Shown here: piece after piece, positions 1 through 10,541 of the stretch
How positions within the stretch are numbered: the first letter of the stretch is position 1
Layout of the letters: each line of letters opens with the position of its first letter
Assembly: GCA_963575745.1 (NCBI GenBank)
Contig: CAUYUJ010006335.1
Span: 1,102,393 to 1,166,392 of the forward strand
Direction: 5' to 3'
Source of the DNA: Prorocentrum cordatum
Lineage: Eukaryota > Sar > Dinophyceae > Prorocentrales > Prorocentraceae
DNA: 64,000 bases
Notes under the pieces: generated by a model
Seen by the model: only the letters and a program-made list of their open reading frames with translations
Database searches by the model: none
What the model was told of the DNA's origin: nothing
Program-made: the position numbers and the translations under genes

Positions 1-900
1 TGGCCAGAGTGACTGCGCTGGCGGAAAGAGCATGTGTAGGGCATACACATGCGAATTCTGCCGCGGTGCGCGTGAGAGGTGGAGGAGGAAACCTGAAGCG
101 GGCGGGAGGGAGAAGGGGCCAGGCCCGCTCAGAGCGCCGCTAGGCGGCGGCGGGGGGGCGCCGGGGCCGGGGGTCAGCAGCAGCCCCGGGCAGCAGCTGG
201 GAGGCTAGCGGCCAAGGTGGCCGCCAGGGCAAGCGCCCAGGGGGGGGGGAGCGACAGGTCCAGCACCAGCTGGAAGTGGAAGCATCACAACAAAGAGGCC
301 AGGGGTGCCGAGGTCAGGGTGACCTTCGAGGCAACCTGGGGGGCGAGAGCGAAGGCAGCGGCCAGCGAGGGCGAAGGGTGCCGAGGTCACATCTGACTTG
401 CGAGGCGCCCCGGGAGCGCGACAAGTGCGAGGCACCCCCTAAGCCGTCGGGGAACTACGGGCAGCGGCCCACCAGCCACTGAGCGCAGGCGGGCCCGGAA
501 GCAGGGCCGCGAACGCCGCTGTGGCAGCGTGGGGCCGCCTGGCCGGTCGGCATGAGCGGAAGGCGCGGCCATGGCAGAGACGTGCCAGGCACCGAGGTCA
601 AAACATTACCTGCGAGGCAGCCAGGGCCGAGGCAGCCGGCCCAAAACGGGAGGCGGGGAGGGGCGAGGCGCAAGGCAATGCCCCGGCAAAACAGGTGCGG
701 CAAGCCAGACCCACGAGTGCCAGCCAGGCGGGCGGTGGGAGCCGAGCTCACGGGTGACCTGCGAGGCAGCAGGGGCGCAGCCCGCCCGCGAGCCAGGCAG
801 GCCGCCACGCGAGTGAGCTGCCAGAGCGGAGCAGGCAGACCCGCGGGACGAGGGGGGGCAGGGCAGAAGTCCAGAAAGTGCGGAAACAGGGGGGATCCTG
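1..900. other. GC-rich stretch without a recognised gene; degenerate short repeats
   Basis: No protein family is recognisable. From about 309 to 780 a motif of the form GAGGTCA..TGACCTGCGAGGC recurs at roughly 309-345, 378-410, 592-625 and 746-780 at irregular spacing, so the open frames here are best read as repeat-driven. Nothing else stands out. Confidence 0.4.
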
Positions 901-1917
901 GGATGTGTGGTTGTTTATGCGCGTGTCCCTGGGTATCCTCACGCTCCCCATGTCTAATCTTCTTGCCCCCTTTGGGTCAGACGTTCATTCTGTGGCCCCG
1001 GGGCAGCATCGGGGCGCGGCCCGCCCAGGCACGGGGAGCAGGGGAGACGCCCGCCCCCATCTGGTTCTGCCTTGCCCCCGCCCCTCCGGGCCACTACACG
1101 CCGGTCGTTGACAGCAGGTATTGCTGGACTCCCAAATCCCAATCTACTTCAAGCGCCTTGTTCTGCAAGAACCGATGTGCTTTTGCTGGGTTCTGCTATA
1201 ATCTGGGAGGGCGTGCACCCAATCTGCCTCATCCGCCTTCCTACTCCATGTTTTTACGTACGTCTTCCGACCGACGGGTGCCCCCTGGCATCCTCCCCCC
1301 TGGCATTGGTTTTTCCCTTGTTGGGACTTACGTCAGGACCGCCTTTCTGCCAGGAGCGGACGCTCGATCGCGCGTGCGCGACTCTTCCCCCCTCCCCTCT
1401 AGCCTTCGCTTCTAAGAGTCAAGAGTAGTGATGGCGGGAGGATGCGGATGAGGAAGAGGAGTGGAAAAGGGATGGGAGGAGGCAGAGGGGGGGGACGGGG
1501 AGGATGAGGAGGAGGGGAGGGCGGCGGCGATGACCACTGTTATGATGACAAAGAAGAGCAGAAAGGAAAGTGACCAGGAGGAGGGGGCCACTTGGCGGAG
1601 GAGATCTTTTTGTCGAGGGTGTTCCCATTGTCGAGCGAAGGCATAGCGGATGCGAAGCTCAAGAAGGGCGGCGCGATGATCGCGAAGCTTATACAAGGGG
1701 CACGCTTCGAGGAGCTTATGTTTGAGATGAGACTTCGGTGCCGGCTCTCTCTGCCACGCGCTGGGTGGAACATACCACATGTTGTATTGCAGGACGCGCA
1801 GCATCAGCAGACGGAGCAGCACGCGAGCACGGCAGTGCACACCGAAGAGCGAAATGCACAAGCAATTCGGCGACGGTGAGGCTTAGTTGTTATGGAGAAG
1901 CATGCTCACCATAGCTC

Positions 1918-1918
<1 letters not shown>
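901..1918. other. No recognised gene
   Basis: A plus-strand frame stays open from 552 to 1415 (287 codons), but its composition changes halfway and it matches no family I know. The 1430-1600 part is purine-rich (GGA/GAG runs). I see no RNA gene or element end here. Confidence 0.3.

Positions 1919-1920
<2 letters not shown>

Positions 1921-1960
<40 letters not shown>
1921..1960. repeat. (AT)20 microsatellite
   Basis: A perfect 40-bp AT tract directly precedes the GC-rich repeat array that starts at 1962. AT tracts also border the related arrays near 41.6, 43.5, 44.0, 44.2 and 62.8 kb. Confidence 0.95.
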
Positions 1961-1962
<2 letters not shown>

Positions 1963-2736
1963 GAGTAAGCTGGGGGGGGGGGCCGGGCCGGTGCCGTACC
2001 CCCCCATGGGGGCCGGGATTGGGGGGGTCCCAGGGTTCCCGGGACTGTCCGGGCCCGCTCCCAAACACGCCGCGACACGCCAAGAGGGCCCGAAGGTTGC
2101 CGGGAGCCCCAACAGGCCCCGGACACGCCGAAGATGGCCTCAGGACGGCCGACGACGCTGCCAAAACGTCCCAAGAGCGCCTCCAGAGGCCCCTCCAAAG
2201 GGCCCCAGAAGCCGAACATCATAAATAATCCGATAGTTTTTGAAGCATATTTGCGCTCTCGCATAATCCGCCTCCCCACGGTCCCGGACGGCGTCAGAGG
2301 CCCTTCAGATCGCTCCAAGACGGCCGAAGAGGCTCCCAAGAACGCCCAGAGATGGCCCAGGAGGCTCCCCGGATAATTCAAGAGGGCCTCGAGAGCGCCC
2401 CAAGAGCGCCCGAAGAACGCGACATTTCAAGGTCTCTGGCCTGAGAGGCTCCTAGGACGCCCCTGGAGGCCACCAAGAGGCTCCCAAGAAGTCCCGCGAG
2501 GCTCCCAAGAGGCCCCTTGGAAGCCCCAATAGGCCCCCAGGGGCCCCCTGAGAAGCCCCCTGCGGGCCCCCAAGACACCTCGGTAAATCGCATTTCCCAG
2601 ACAGCTTTTCGGGACCATGATTCCTTGGACTTCCGCCCACCGCCCAAACCATGTTTCCAACAGGCTTGCCGACAAGGCCAAAAGGGCCCCCTCGGTAAGT
2701 CCCCACAGGCCCCCCTCTTAAGAGAGCCGAACAAAT

Positions 2737-2765
2737 CATGCTCCCGGAAAGCTTCCGGGAACATG
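2737..2765. repeat. 29-bp near-perfect palindrome
   Basis: Arms of 13 bp starting CATGCTCCCGG and ending CCGGGAACATG pair at 12 of 13 positions around a 3-bp centre. It is one member of the dispersed palindrome family also seen at 3538-3569, 43776-43809 and 44045-44076. Confidence 0.85.
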
Positions 2766-3537
2766 ATTCTCTATCTCGGAGTAGGCCCGGGGTGGGGGCG
2801 GGCCGCTGCCTGTTCCCCCCATCGGTGCCTGCCGGGGGTTGTGGAGGGGGTTCCAGAGCTCCCGAGGCGGCCCGAGCCCTCCCCGAAACAGTCCACGACA
2901 GGCTAATGGAGGGCCCGAGACGGTCCCGAGAGGCCCCGGAGACACCCAAGATGCCCTCAAGACAGCCGACGAGGACTCCAACACGCTCCAGGACGGACTC
3001 AAGAGGCTCCCCAAGAGGGCCCTGGGAGGCAAGATTCACGCATTTTCCGATTGTTTTGGATTTTGGCGTTCTCGCTTTCCCCGCTTCCCAGCGCTCCCTC
3101 ACGGCCTCGATCGGAAGCCCTTCAGATCGCTCCAGACGGCCCACGAGGCCCCGAAGAGGGCTCCAAGACGACCCAGGAGGCTCCCCAGATAACCTAAGTG
3201 TGCCCCAAGAGCTCCCCGAGAGGGGGCCCAGAGGGGGACCGCCAACCGATATTTCGAGGTCTCTGGCCCTAGACTAGAGGCCGCCAGCATGCCCCTGGAG
3301 GCCACCAAGATGCTCCCACGAAGCCCCGTGAGGCGCCCAAGAGGCCCCCAGGAAGCCCCAAGAGACCCCCAATGGGCTCCCAGGGAACGCCCAAGAGGCC
3401 CCCCGACACACCCTAAGAAATCATGTCCTCAGCCTTCCGGGGACACGGACCTGGTTCATCATGGGCCCGAGAGTTCCCAGAGGCCCCAAAGGGGCCCCAG
3501 GGAACGCCCAAGAGGCCTCCCAACACACCCCAACAAA

Positions 3538-3569
3538 CCATGTCCCCAGAAAGCTTTCCAGGGACATGG
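3538..3569. repeat. 32-bp imperfect palindrome of the same family
   Basis: The outer 9 bp (CCATGTCCC / GGGACATGG) and the central GAAAG/CTTTC pair perfectly with two mismatched positions between them. It lies between CCAAGAGGCC-type repeats. Confidence 0.8.
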
Positions 3570-3721
3570 TTCATCATGGGCCCGCGAGTCTCCGGAGGCT
3601 TCGAAGTACTGTCATGCTACAGGAGAGCTGTCTGGGAAGTTGACTGGGAACATGACTGATCGCCTTCTCGCGGCCCTCCGCAGATCGCTTCGCACAAAGT
3701 TGCCCCATGTGGCCTCTTGAA

Positions 3722-3758
3722 TCGACGACGACGACGACGACGAAACGATGAAGACGAG

Positions 3759-3847
<89 letters not shown>

Positions 3848-3898
3848 CGCGCCCCAAGAGGCGACGACGACATTACGACGACGACGACGACGACGACG
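3722..3898. repeat. (GAC)n trinucleotide microsatellite
   Basis: A long ACG/GAC tract with an almost pure core at about 3758-3845 and two flanking shorter runs. It opens long poly-Asp, poly-Thr and poly-Arg frames that should not be taken for genes. Confidence 0.95.
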
Positions 3899-4093
3899 GC
3901 ACGACCCAACATGCTCCCCAAGACGCCCCCAAAACGCATGCTCCCAGAAGGCCTTCTGGGAACCCGATTCATCTGGCCTCTGCCCCCCTACGCAACCATT
4001 TTCCCCGAAAGCCTTTCGGAATGCGGATTGGCATGCGTGGACTATGGTCCACTAGTTCAGTGGAGCAGCGATTTCGTCAAGGCCCGCGGCCTG

Positions 4094-4142
4094 CTAGAAC
4101 CCGAGCGCGCGCGAAGCCCGCACGATGGTTCTAGTATATATA
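4094..4142. repeat. Hairpin module: CTAGAACC..GGTTCTAG followed by TATATA
   Basis: An 8-bp inverted repeat (4094-4101 with 4127-4134) encloses a GCGCGCGC-rich core and is followed by AGTATATATAA. The same module, with a few changes, occurs at 63021-63066, also next to an AT tract at the edge of a CCAAGAGGCC-type array. This suggests a shared element end. Confidence 0.6.
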
Positions 4143-4396
4143 ATGTATAAATCGGAGGTGAGGGGGTGAGATCGAAGTGGAACGGAGAGCCCCCCTACCG
4201 GGAAATCGGTTTCGGTTTCGTGTTCGTGCGTGCCGTGCGTGCGGGCGAGGCGAAGCTGCGTGGGCGGGCGAGAAATGTCCCGCCTCTGGCTGAGGCGCGG
4301 CCAGACCAAAAGTCTCCCTTCCGGCAACCGGTGCCCCGCGGTGTCCCGCCGGTGTCCCGCCAGTGTCCCGTCGGCTTCCCGATGAGTTTCGTCCTT

Positions 4397-4447
4397 GGAA
4401 CGTGTAGGAGATAAAACACAGAGGTCCGTTTACGTCTCGCTCAAGCC
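4397..4447 (+). repeat. Split direct repeat A1
   Basis: 51 bp starting GGAACGTGTAGGAGAT, matching 10421-10471 (A2) at 45 of 51 positions without gaps. It lies just upstream of the retroelement coding region. Confidence 0.85.
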
Positions 4448-4528
4448 TTTCTTTCTTCAGGGAACACCTGAAACGCATGCGCCCCATAGCCTTCCAACCG
4501 CCATCGTGGCTGCTGGTCTGTATGTGGT

Positions 4529-6255
4529 GTGCTCTGTCTGGACGTGTGGCAGCCTGGGCTGTTGCGCAGGGGTGGCGGAGGCGACCCACCCGACGACTCG
4601 GATCGTCGGGCTTCCCTCACCGCCAAGCAGGCCGCGGAGCGCGAGGCTGAGCTCGCAGCTGCGCACGCGGGCAACCTCACCGAGTGCTACTCACGGCTGG
4701 GGCGGCTCCATGTCGCACTAGCCAACCTGTCGTCGGAGGTGGTCGAGCCCCGCGACCTCAGGAGCGAGCCGCCCACGGAGCCCAGCGCGCTCCTGTGGCA
4801 CGCCATCGGGGTAGTGTCGACCGCGGCGTTGGCTCAGTGCGCTACTTGTTTCGCGGCCCTCCGACATCGTCATGGCCGTGCTGCTGCCCGCGGACTTGGG
4901 GCTCTTGTCGAGCGACGGGAGCGTCGCCGCGGCGGAGGCCTTCTTTCGTGAGTTGGTGCCAGGAAGGATGGTTTCTTTTTACTACGGCGACTACCCGAAC
5001 ATATGGCACGAACGGCTACTCTTGTGGCCATCAGTGGGGGTTGACCCCAATGCGTGCTGGACGTGCCTCGCGCCAGGCGGCGACGTGTACCCCGAGGACA
5101 TGGCATCGGGTCCAACTGGAGACGGACCGAGCCGTGTGTCCTCGACGGTGGGGACAACACCGGCGGCTTTTCGGCCTCTATAGGTTTCGCAGCCTCCCCG
5201 CCGAGGATAATATGATTCAATTATTTCGGGATGCTCGTGCTGCTGCCCGCGCTGCGGGCCTAGTCCACTCCGAGCCGACCGTCTTCATGCTCTGCGGCGA
5301 CCATCCTTCCACCAGCATGGCGGTCAGTTTCTCCGACGTGCCAGGGTTTGCCCGCCGCGTGTCGCAGGAGAGCCCGTCCGTGCTCGCGCCCCCTGTCGCG
5401 CCCAGCGCGCAGCTCGATGGCGAGGGGGGGGGCGCTCGCCGACGGCGATGTTGGGGGCGCAGAGACCCCGAGGGGCGGCACTGGCCCGACGGTGCTCAGT
5501 CATGAGAGCGCCGCCCCTCCAGGGTCCGCCGGGTTCACTGCGAAGACGACCCCGAACGGGCGCCAGCAGCTAGACGAGGTCATCCCGAAGGCCGGCGACG
5601 TAGTCTGGGGTGAGAGCGGGCTCTGCCGCACAGCGGGCGGCTTCGTCGTGCCGATTGAGCTTCACCCCGCCCCGTTGCCCGCCGATGTGCTGGGCAAGCT
5701 GGGCGACGACGACGCTCGCATTCTCGGGCCTCTCCAGCGGGCGCGGGAGGGGCGCGGGCACCGCGACTTCCGCGATGCCGTCGCGGCCACGCGACAGGAG
5801 CAGCACGGCGACTTCCCGCTCGTAGGCGAGCGCAGTTTCAAGTGGCTGTGCGAGTACATCGTCGACCACGGTGGCACGCCTGACGGCCGCCACGCCAAGT
5901 GGATGATGGACTGCGGCTGCGCCCGTGACTCAGCGGCCGCCCACCTCCACGACCTCCTTGGCTTCTCGACCGAGCTCGGGGTCACCTGCGATCAGGTGGG
6001 CGGCTCTAACCTTGCCTGCATGGAGGTGGCGTCGAGGGCCCACCAGCTAATCGAGGAGACCATGGGGGGCATGAAGATTGAGTGCGTCGAGCACTACATC
6101 GGCCGCCAGAAGCAGAGCGCCCGCCGCGGCGCTGCCATGGCCCCAGGCGCAGCTACGCCACCGACCAGCTGGCCAAGGAGACGGAGATCCAGAAGCAGCG
6201 GCGCAAGGCGGGCGAGGAGAAGGCCGCCCAGTCGGGCAAGAAGAATCAGGGGTGA
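4529..6255 (+). pseudogene. N-terminal (gag-like) region of the YR retroelement, frameshifted
   Basis: Coding-like sequence runs in frame 2 (4529-4870), frame 3 (4872-5130, with FYYGDYP and WHERLLLWP), frame 1 (5150-5505, with RFRSLPAEDN) and frame 2 (5520-6255, ending in a basic Lys/Arg/Glu-rich tail). The frame-3 segment is an Asp/Glu-rich block of the type WHERLLLWP..GGDVYPED, which I recall as the start of a large dinoflagellate retroelement polyprotein. The last segment has DFPLVGERSFKWL and NLACMEVASRAHQLIEE, also characteristic of that family. Its role is unknown; by position it would be the gag-like or structural part. Several frameshifts make it non-functional as sequenced. Confidence 0.6.
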
Positions 6256-6309
6256 CCTGGGGGCGGGGGTCGGGGAGTGGCTCGCCCCGACCGCCGCGAT
6301 TCCAGAGCC

Positions 6310-8035
6310 AGTTTTGTGGACGTGCTGATGTCCAACCTCCTGGCGCTGGCATGCTGCCGTTCGCGGTGCCCGCGTCGCCGATTGCACCTCCCCCGCCTGA
6401 ACTATCTCGCGCAGTTCGGGCTCGCTTGTCTCGCGCCCAGTTGATCGAGGAGCGTGCTCGGGACACCGCGGAGTGCCTCAACTTGCTTGGGGGCTGCGCC
6501 GCGCCGCGGGTCATGCCGGAGCGCCCCTCGCAGCTGGACGTTTTATTACTTCGACGGGTTCGAGGGCTGCATCGCAAGATGGCCGCCCCCCCGAACACGT
6601 CGCCCCAGGAAGCCTGCTCAGAGCTTGTGGGCCGCCCGTGTCTCCACTGCGACACGACTAATGACTTGCCGCTGAGGCCCTGCCTTCCGCACCTCGCGAG
6701 CTGGCCCGAGCTGGGAAACGAGCCTCAGTGGCTCGCGGATCGGCTTCGCGCTGGCGACCGACGCTCTCTCTTGGACCTCGACCATGCTTTGCTGCTGCCG
6801 CCGCCGAGCTTCGACGAGGCCGTGGAGACAGTGGGGGGGGGGGGGGGCGCGCGTTGTGCATGGGCCCTGCGCTGGAGCGGAACAGGCCGCTCTTTTTGAA
6901 TTCATCAAGTCTGGCATCTCGTGGGGCGTCTTCACCTTGGGCAAAGAACAGGTTGGGGACGTCTCCGCCTTCTTCGTGGCCAGGAAGGACGAGCGGGTCA
7001 GGATTGCGCTGGACTGCAGGCGCGGCAACCGGCGGTTTCAGCCCCCCCCCCCCCCGCCAACCTGTTCTCCGCCGCGGGGTTCGCGGACCTTGAGGCGCCG
7101 AAGGACGCGCCCCTCTACTTTGCGGGGGTTGACGCCCAGAATCGTTCTACCAACATAAGTTGCCAGCCTACCTGCGGTCGTACTTCTCCTTGCCGAAGGT
7201 CACCGCGGGCGAGCTTGGCGTCAGCAGGCTCGACGGGCGGCGCGCCCGCAACTTGCCGTCGTTCCCACGGGGCGGAGCTGGGCGCTCTTCCTCGCGCAGA
7301 AGGCCCACGAGCGGACGTTGGGCCAGTCCGTCGCCCTGAGGCCCGGGCTGCGGGCGGTCGACTTCGCGCCGACCCCGTGCCCGCTCACGGAGCCCATCCA
7401 CCTCGCCGTGCGTGGACAACGTCCTTGCGGTCGGCACTGACCGCGCGGCCGTGGCCGAGGTCAGGCGCGCAGCCCCCCTGGCCCTGGAGGGCGCAGGCTT
7501 GTCCGTCCATGAGGGGGGCGACGCGGCCGAGAGCGTGATGATGTTTGGCGGGCAGCTCGAGGGGCGCCCCGCCCGCGCCGCCTTGGCGCCGCGGCGTTTC
7601 TGGAAGCTCCACATGGGGCTCGGGCACCTGGCGCAGCGCCGGCCCCGCGTCACTAGCCGCGACATCGAGCACATCATCGGCCACTGCACCTTCGCCGCGC
7701 TGCGTTGGCGCGAGAGCTTGAGCTGCTTCAGCGCCGTGTATTCTGTTGTTCAGCAGAGGTGCCAGCGCGCCGGGCCCCCGTGGGCTTCCGCGCGGCGCGA
7801 GCCCAGGACTTTTCGAGGGCTGCTGATCGCGCTCAGCTCGGACCTCGACGCCGGGTGGTCCACGAAGGTCGTCATGGCCGACGCCTGCGAGACGGGCCGC
7901 GCCTCCGTCGTGGGCGAGTGGGAGCTGTCGGAGGTTCAGCGTGCTGGTCGGCGGCACGAGCGGCGGCGCTTCCGCCACGCGCGCGAGGACGACGGGGGGT
8001 TGGAGGCCGCGCGACCGCGCGGCACGAGCGGCTGA
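6310..8035 (+). pseudogene. Reverse transcriptase domain of the YR retroelement, frameshifted
   Basis: RT hallmarks appear in order but in different frames: RIALDCRRGNRRF (about 7000-7040, frame 1), motif A FAGVDAQNR with its Asp codon at 7131-7133 (frame 3), FYQHKLPAYLRSYF (7145 on, frame 2), a motif B remnant PTGRSWALFLAQ (about 7265-7300, frame 1) and motif C as VDNVLAVGTD (7412 on, frame 2), where the usual YVDD-like pair reads VDN. The connection region with WKLHMGLGHLAQRR and IEHIIGHCTFAALRWRE follows in frame 2 to 8035 and leads into an ADACETGRAS segment that fits the first RNase H strand. Frame changes coincide with the G run at 6833-6847 and the C run at 7042-7055. Function would be cDNA synthesis; this copy cannot make an intact enzyme. 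Confidence 0.75.
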
Positions 8036-8039
8036 GGCC

Positions 8040-8440
8040 GCCGAGCTCGTTGCACACCCGTCTGTTCTGTTGCAAGGGGGTCTCGTTAACAAAAGATTCC
8101 GTGAAGTGTCGACGCGCGCCGTCCGCCGCGCCACCTGGGCGACCATGCACAATTCGCCGCTTTTCGGGAAGGAGCCTATGCATCGTAAGGAAGCAAGAGG
8201 AGACTTACACGCTGTGAAGCTGATCCTGTCGGACGCGGACTCCTGGGGGACGAGACGCGTGGTCTTGGGGGGCAATCTTGCACTGGCACTTGCACTATCC
8301 GAGGAGCGGTGCCGTGACATATATCTGCTCAATATCCTGCGCAGGGGCGCCGCTCTTACACTTGCTTCGGGGGCCCGCATACATCGGCGATGGGTTCCCA
8401 GCGAGTTCGATGCGGCGGACCGTGACAGTCGCGCCCGCGA
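8040..8440 (+). pseudogene. RNase H-like segment of the YR retroelement
   Basis: In frame 3 (part of an open frame from 7941 to 9455) the run from FREVSTRAV through RRVVLGGNLALALALSEER to HRRWVPSEFDAADRDSR has the ending W-V-P-S-E-x-x-x-A-D-x-x-S-R that closes RNase H domains of DIRS and LTR retroelements. The first half of the domain (ADACETGRAS) lies upstream in frame 2, so the domain is split by a frameshift near 8035. A Pro/Ala/Arg-rich linker (about 8440-9000) separates it from the recombinase. Confidence 0.65.
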
Positions 8441-9039
8441 GGGTACTGGCGGCCGCGCTGCACCTGGGGCCAGCTGGCGCGATACCGCAGCGCGCGGGCG
8501 TCAGCTTCGGCACCACCGCGGCTCGGCGCCAGGCCCCGAGGGCGACAGCCGGGCCGGCCCCAGCTGGTCCGCGGCCTTGTCGGGCCCGCCTGGGTTTTGC
8601 CGCCCCGCAGCCAGCCCGCCCCCTGCAGGCCCGTGGCCCAGCTGCGTCCCTGGCGACCAGGCGGCTGAAGCGCAGCGAGCCGGGGGGCCCCCCGGCGACG
8701 CCGGCCCCCTGCGGCGCCTGGCGCCGCGGACGCTGGCACGCTGTGGCTCGGACCCCCTGGGCTCGCCGCGCCGCTCCTGGGCCGGGCGCAGCCCGCCGTC
8801 GGTGGTGCTGGCGGCCCCGCGCGACACCCCCACGAGGGAGCTGCCTCGCTCGGCGCGGCGCCGCCTGGACGCCGGGGGGCAGGCTTGGGGCGCGCTCCGC
8901 CAGCCCTCCATCGCCGAGGCGGCGGCGGTCGGACGGCGGAGCCGCGTGCAGTGCACGCGGCTTCTGAAGCTGTTCCTCCGCCGCAGCCGCCTGAAGTCCC
9001 TGGCGGGGCCTGCTGCCGACGCGGACAAGAGGCCCAGCA

Positions 9040-9455
9040 AGGCTGGCGAGATGGACGAGACCGTGGACGTGGCGCGGCCCTGGCTGGGCAGCCTGCTGGC
9101 TTGGCTGGCCCAAGGCCCGCCCAGCAGCTCCCTGCGGAGCTTCACCATGGCAGAGGTCAAGGACATGTTCGACCGCGCGGTGCGCGCGCTGAACCTGGGC
9201 GGGACGATGCCTGGGCTGCGCGCCGCCCGACACAGCGGCGCGCCCTACGACCGCTTCACGGGGGGGATCTCACTGCAGGAGGCCCAGAGGCGCAACAGGC
9301 GGCGCCAGCCCAGCTCGGTCAGCCGCTACGAGAAGCACAGGCTCATCCAGACGGCGTGGAGCCAAATGGAGCCCTCGGCCAGGACCGACTGCCTGAGGGC
9401 CGAGGCCGAGCTGCCCTCGCGGCTCGCCGCCGCTTCGCTATCCGCCAACGTTTGA
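9040..9455 (+). pseudogene. Tyrosine recombinase domain of the YR retroelement
   Basis: The C-terminal part of the frame-3 ORF carries LRAARHSGAPYDRFTGG, then LQEAQRRNRRRQPSS and SRYEKHRLIQTAW. The R-H-S box, the Arg-rich helix in place of GH/GRW and the late Tyr in RYEK fit the catalytic fold of tyrosine recombinases (box II Arg-His and the nucleophilic Tyr). Such an enzyme inserts the circular DNA intermediate of DIRS-type elements without a target duplication. The ORF ends at 9455. The domain itself is uninterrupted, although it lacks an intact upstream polyprotein. The family assignment is inference from these boxes and from the neighbouring RT/RNase H. Confidence 0.6.
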
Positions 9456-9477
9456 ATGGTCCCCGAGCTAAGACAGG

Positions 9478-10230
9478 CGAGTTTTTCTTAAGTGAAATCT
9501 TCTCCTGCTCTGTGCATTTCTCGAATTCCCTTCGTCGCCGTGGGTTTAGAGTGCATTCTTTTGATGTGCTGCAAGGGCCCTCAGGTGACCCCCTGCGGCC
9601 CGCGGTTCAGACACGCGCCCTCCGAATGCTCAAGCCCAACAGATGTCTAGGGTTGTTAGCAGGCGTTCCGTGCAAGTCGTTCTCCGTTGCCCGTGGGGGA
9701 CCATAATGCCATGATATTATCGCAGGTTCCTTCTGGTTTCCCCTCTCCCCCTCCCCATCTGCAAAGCCTCGTAGATGAAGGCAACAAGCTGTTTCAGTTG
9801 TCTATTAAGATATTTAGATGTTGTAAACAGATGCGGGTTTCCTTTTTGCGGGAGAATCCTCAGTCATCCTGCATGTGGAGAATGGAAGCTGCCGTTCAGG
9901 TTCTTCGCTGGCCCAGGGCCCGCGATGTTATATCGAATTACTGTGGTTGGGGCACTCCCTGGTGTAAACCAACTAGGCTGAGGTGCTACCTGTTGCCGCG
10001 AGCCGACGAGTTGTGTGAGCGTTGTAGAGCTGCCCGTGGCATTTGCTCGTTCTCTGGAAAGATGCACCTCCAGGGCCGAGACGGCCTGGGCGTCCACTGG
10101 GCCGCTCGCGCCGCCGCCTGCCCAAAGTTGTTGTCTAACCGAATGGCCGATGTTTTCACGATGCTGCCTTCGATCGCGTCTTTCGGCGAACCCTCCGCCT
10201 GTGCCCCTTCCGCGCAAGTGGCCCTGAACC
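9478..10230 (+). pseudogene. Cytosine-methyltransferase-like domain of the YR retroelement
   Basis: Frame 2 up to 9706 reads EIFSCSVHFSNSLRRRGF then HSFDVL and GVPCKSFSVARGGP; frame 3 from about 9690 reads SFLRENPQSSCMW, then a W-C-K-P-T-R-L box near 9960 and a Cys-rich C-terminus with ICSFSGKMHLQG. The Pro-Cys (9668-9673) and Glu-Asn-Pro (9852-9860) boxes match motifs IV and VI of the C5-methyltransferase fold; the first box looks like a damaged SAM-binding FSGSG loop. One frameshift lies near 9700. Methyltransferase domains are known in DIRS elements, and cytosine methyltransferases carried by dinoflagellate retrotransposons have been reported. It ends about 45 bp before repeat B1. Confidence 0.6.
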
Positions 10231-10275
10231 GCCCTGACGGCAGAGAACCGATAGCGACTTTTGGTGCCTCGATGC

Positions 10276-10409
10276 ACGGCGCGGATCTGTGAAGTACGTT
10301 GTGTGTATCGCGCCTCCGTGTGTTCAGTTTTGTGTTCTCTCTGCAAGGTCACCGCATGCGGATGAAAAACATGAGAGTTCTGTAAAATAAGGACGGGCGG
10401 GGAATCTCC
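10276..10409 (+). repeat. Split direct repeat B1
   Basis: 134 bp, starting ACGGCGCGGATCTGTGAAG and ending GGGGAATCTCC, aligned without gaps to 10542-10675 (B2) with 12 mismatches. It starts just after the methyltransferase-like domain. Confidence 0.9.
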
Positions 10410-10420
10410 GACTTGACCTA

Positions 10421-10471
10421 GGAACGTGCAGGAGATGAAACACAAAGGTCCTTCTGCGTCTCGCTCAAGCC
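10421..10471 (+). repeat. Split direct repeat A2
   Basis: 51 bp, 45 identical to A1 at 4397-4447. It sits between B1 and B2, as expected for PAT/Ngaro-like termini. Confidence 0.85.
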
Positions 10472-10541
10472 CCCCTCCCTGTTTGTGCTGGTGCACGACC
10501 TACCCGCCCTGGCTTTTGGCGGGCCGCAAGCAATTGCTTTG

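Larger units (their letters stand above)
1962..4090 (+). repeat. Array of degenerate CCAAGAGGCCCC-type repeats with interspersed palindromes
   Basis: The plus strand is a long run of variants of CCCAAGAGGCCCC and CCAAGACGGCC, broken by about 30-bp imperfect palindromes of the form CATGTTCCCGGAA..TTCCGGGAACATG (clearest at 2737-2765 and 3538-3569; weaker at about 2594, 3423, 3625, 3930 and 4003). Two subunits beginning CGGAGTA (1962 and 2777) share a G-rich head, which suggests an internal duplication. Gly/Pro/Arg-rich open frames on both strands come from the repeat and are not called as genes. The same repeat vocabulary returns at 12.6-13.1 (opposite orientation), 34.2-34.45, 41.7-42.95, 43.6-44.1 and 60.7-62.9 kb. 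Confidence 0.8.

Noticed and set aside
552-1415. 287-codon ORF as a gene
   Set aside because: No motif or family, an abrupt composition change and overlapping open frames make chance more likely.
3722-3972. Poly-Asp, poly-Thr, poly-Arg and poly-Val ORFs
   Set aside because: Direct products of the (GAC)n microsatellite.
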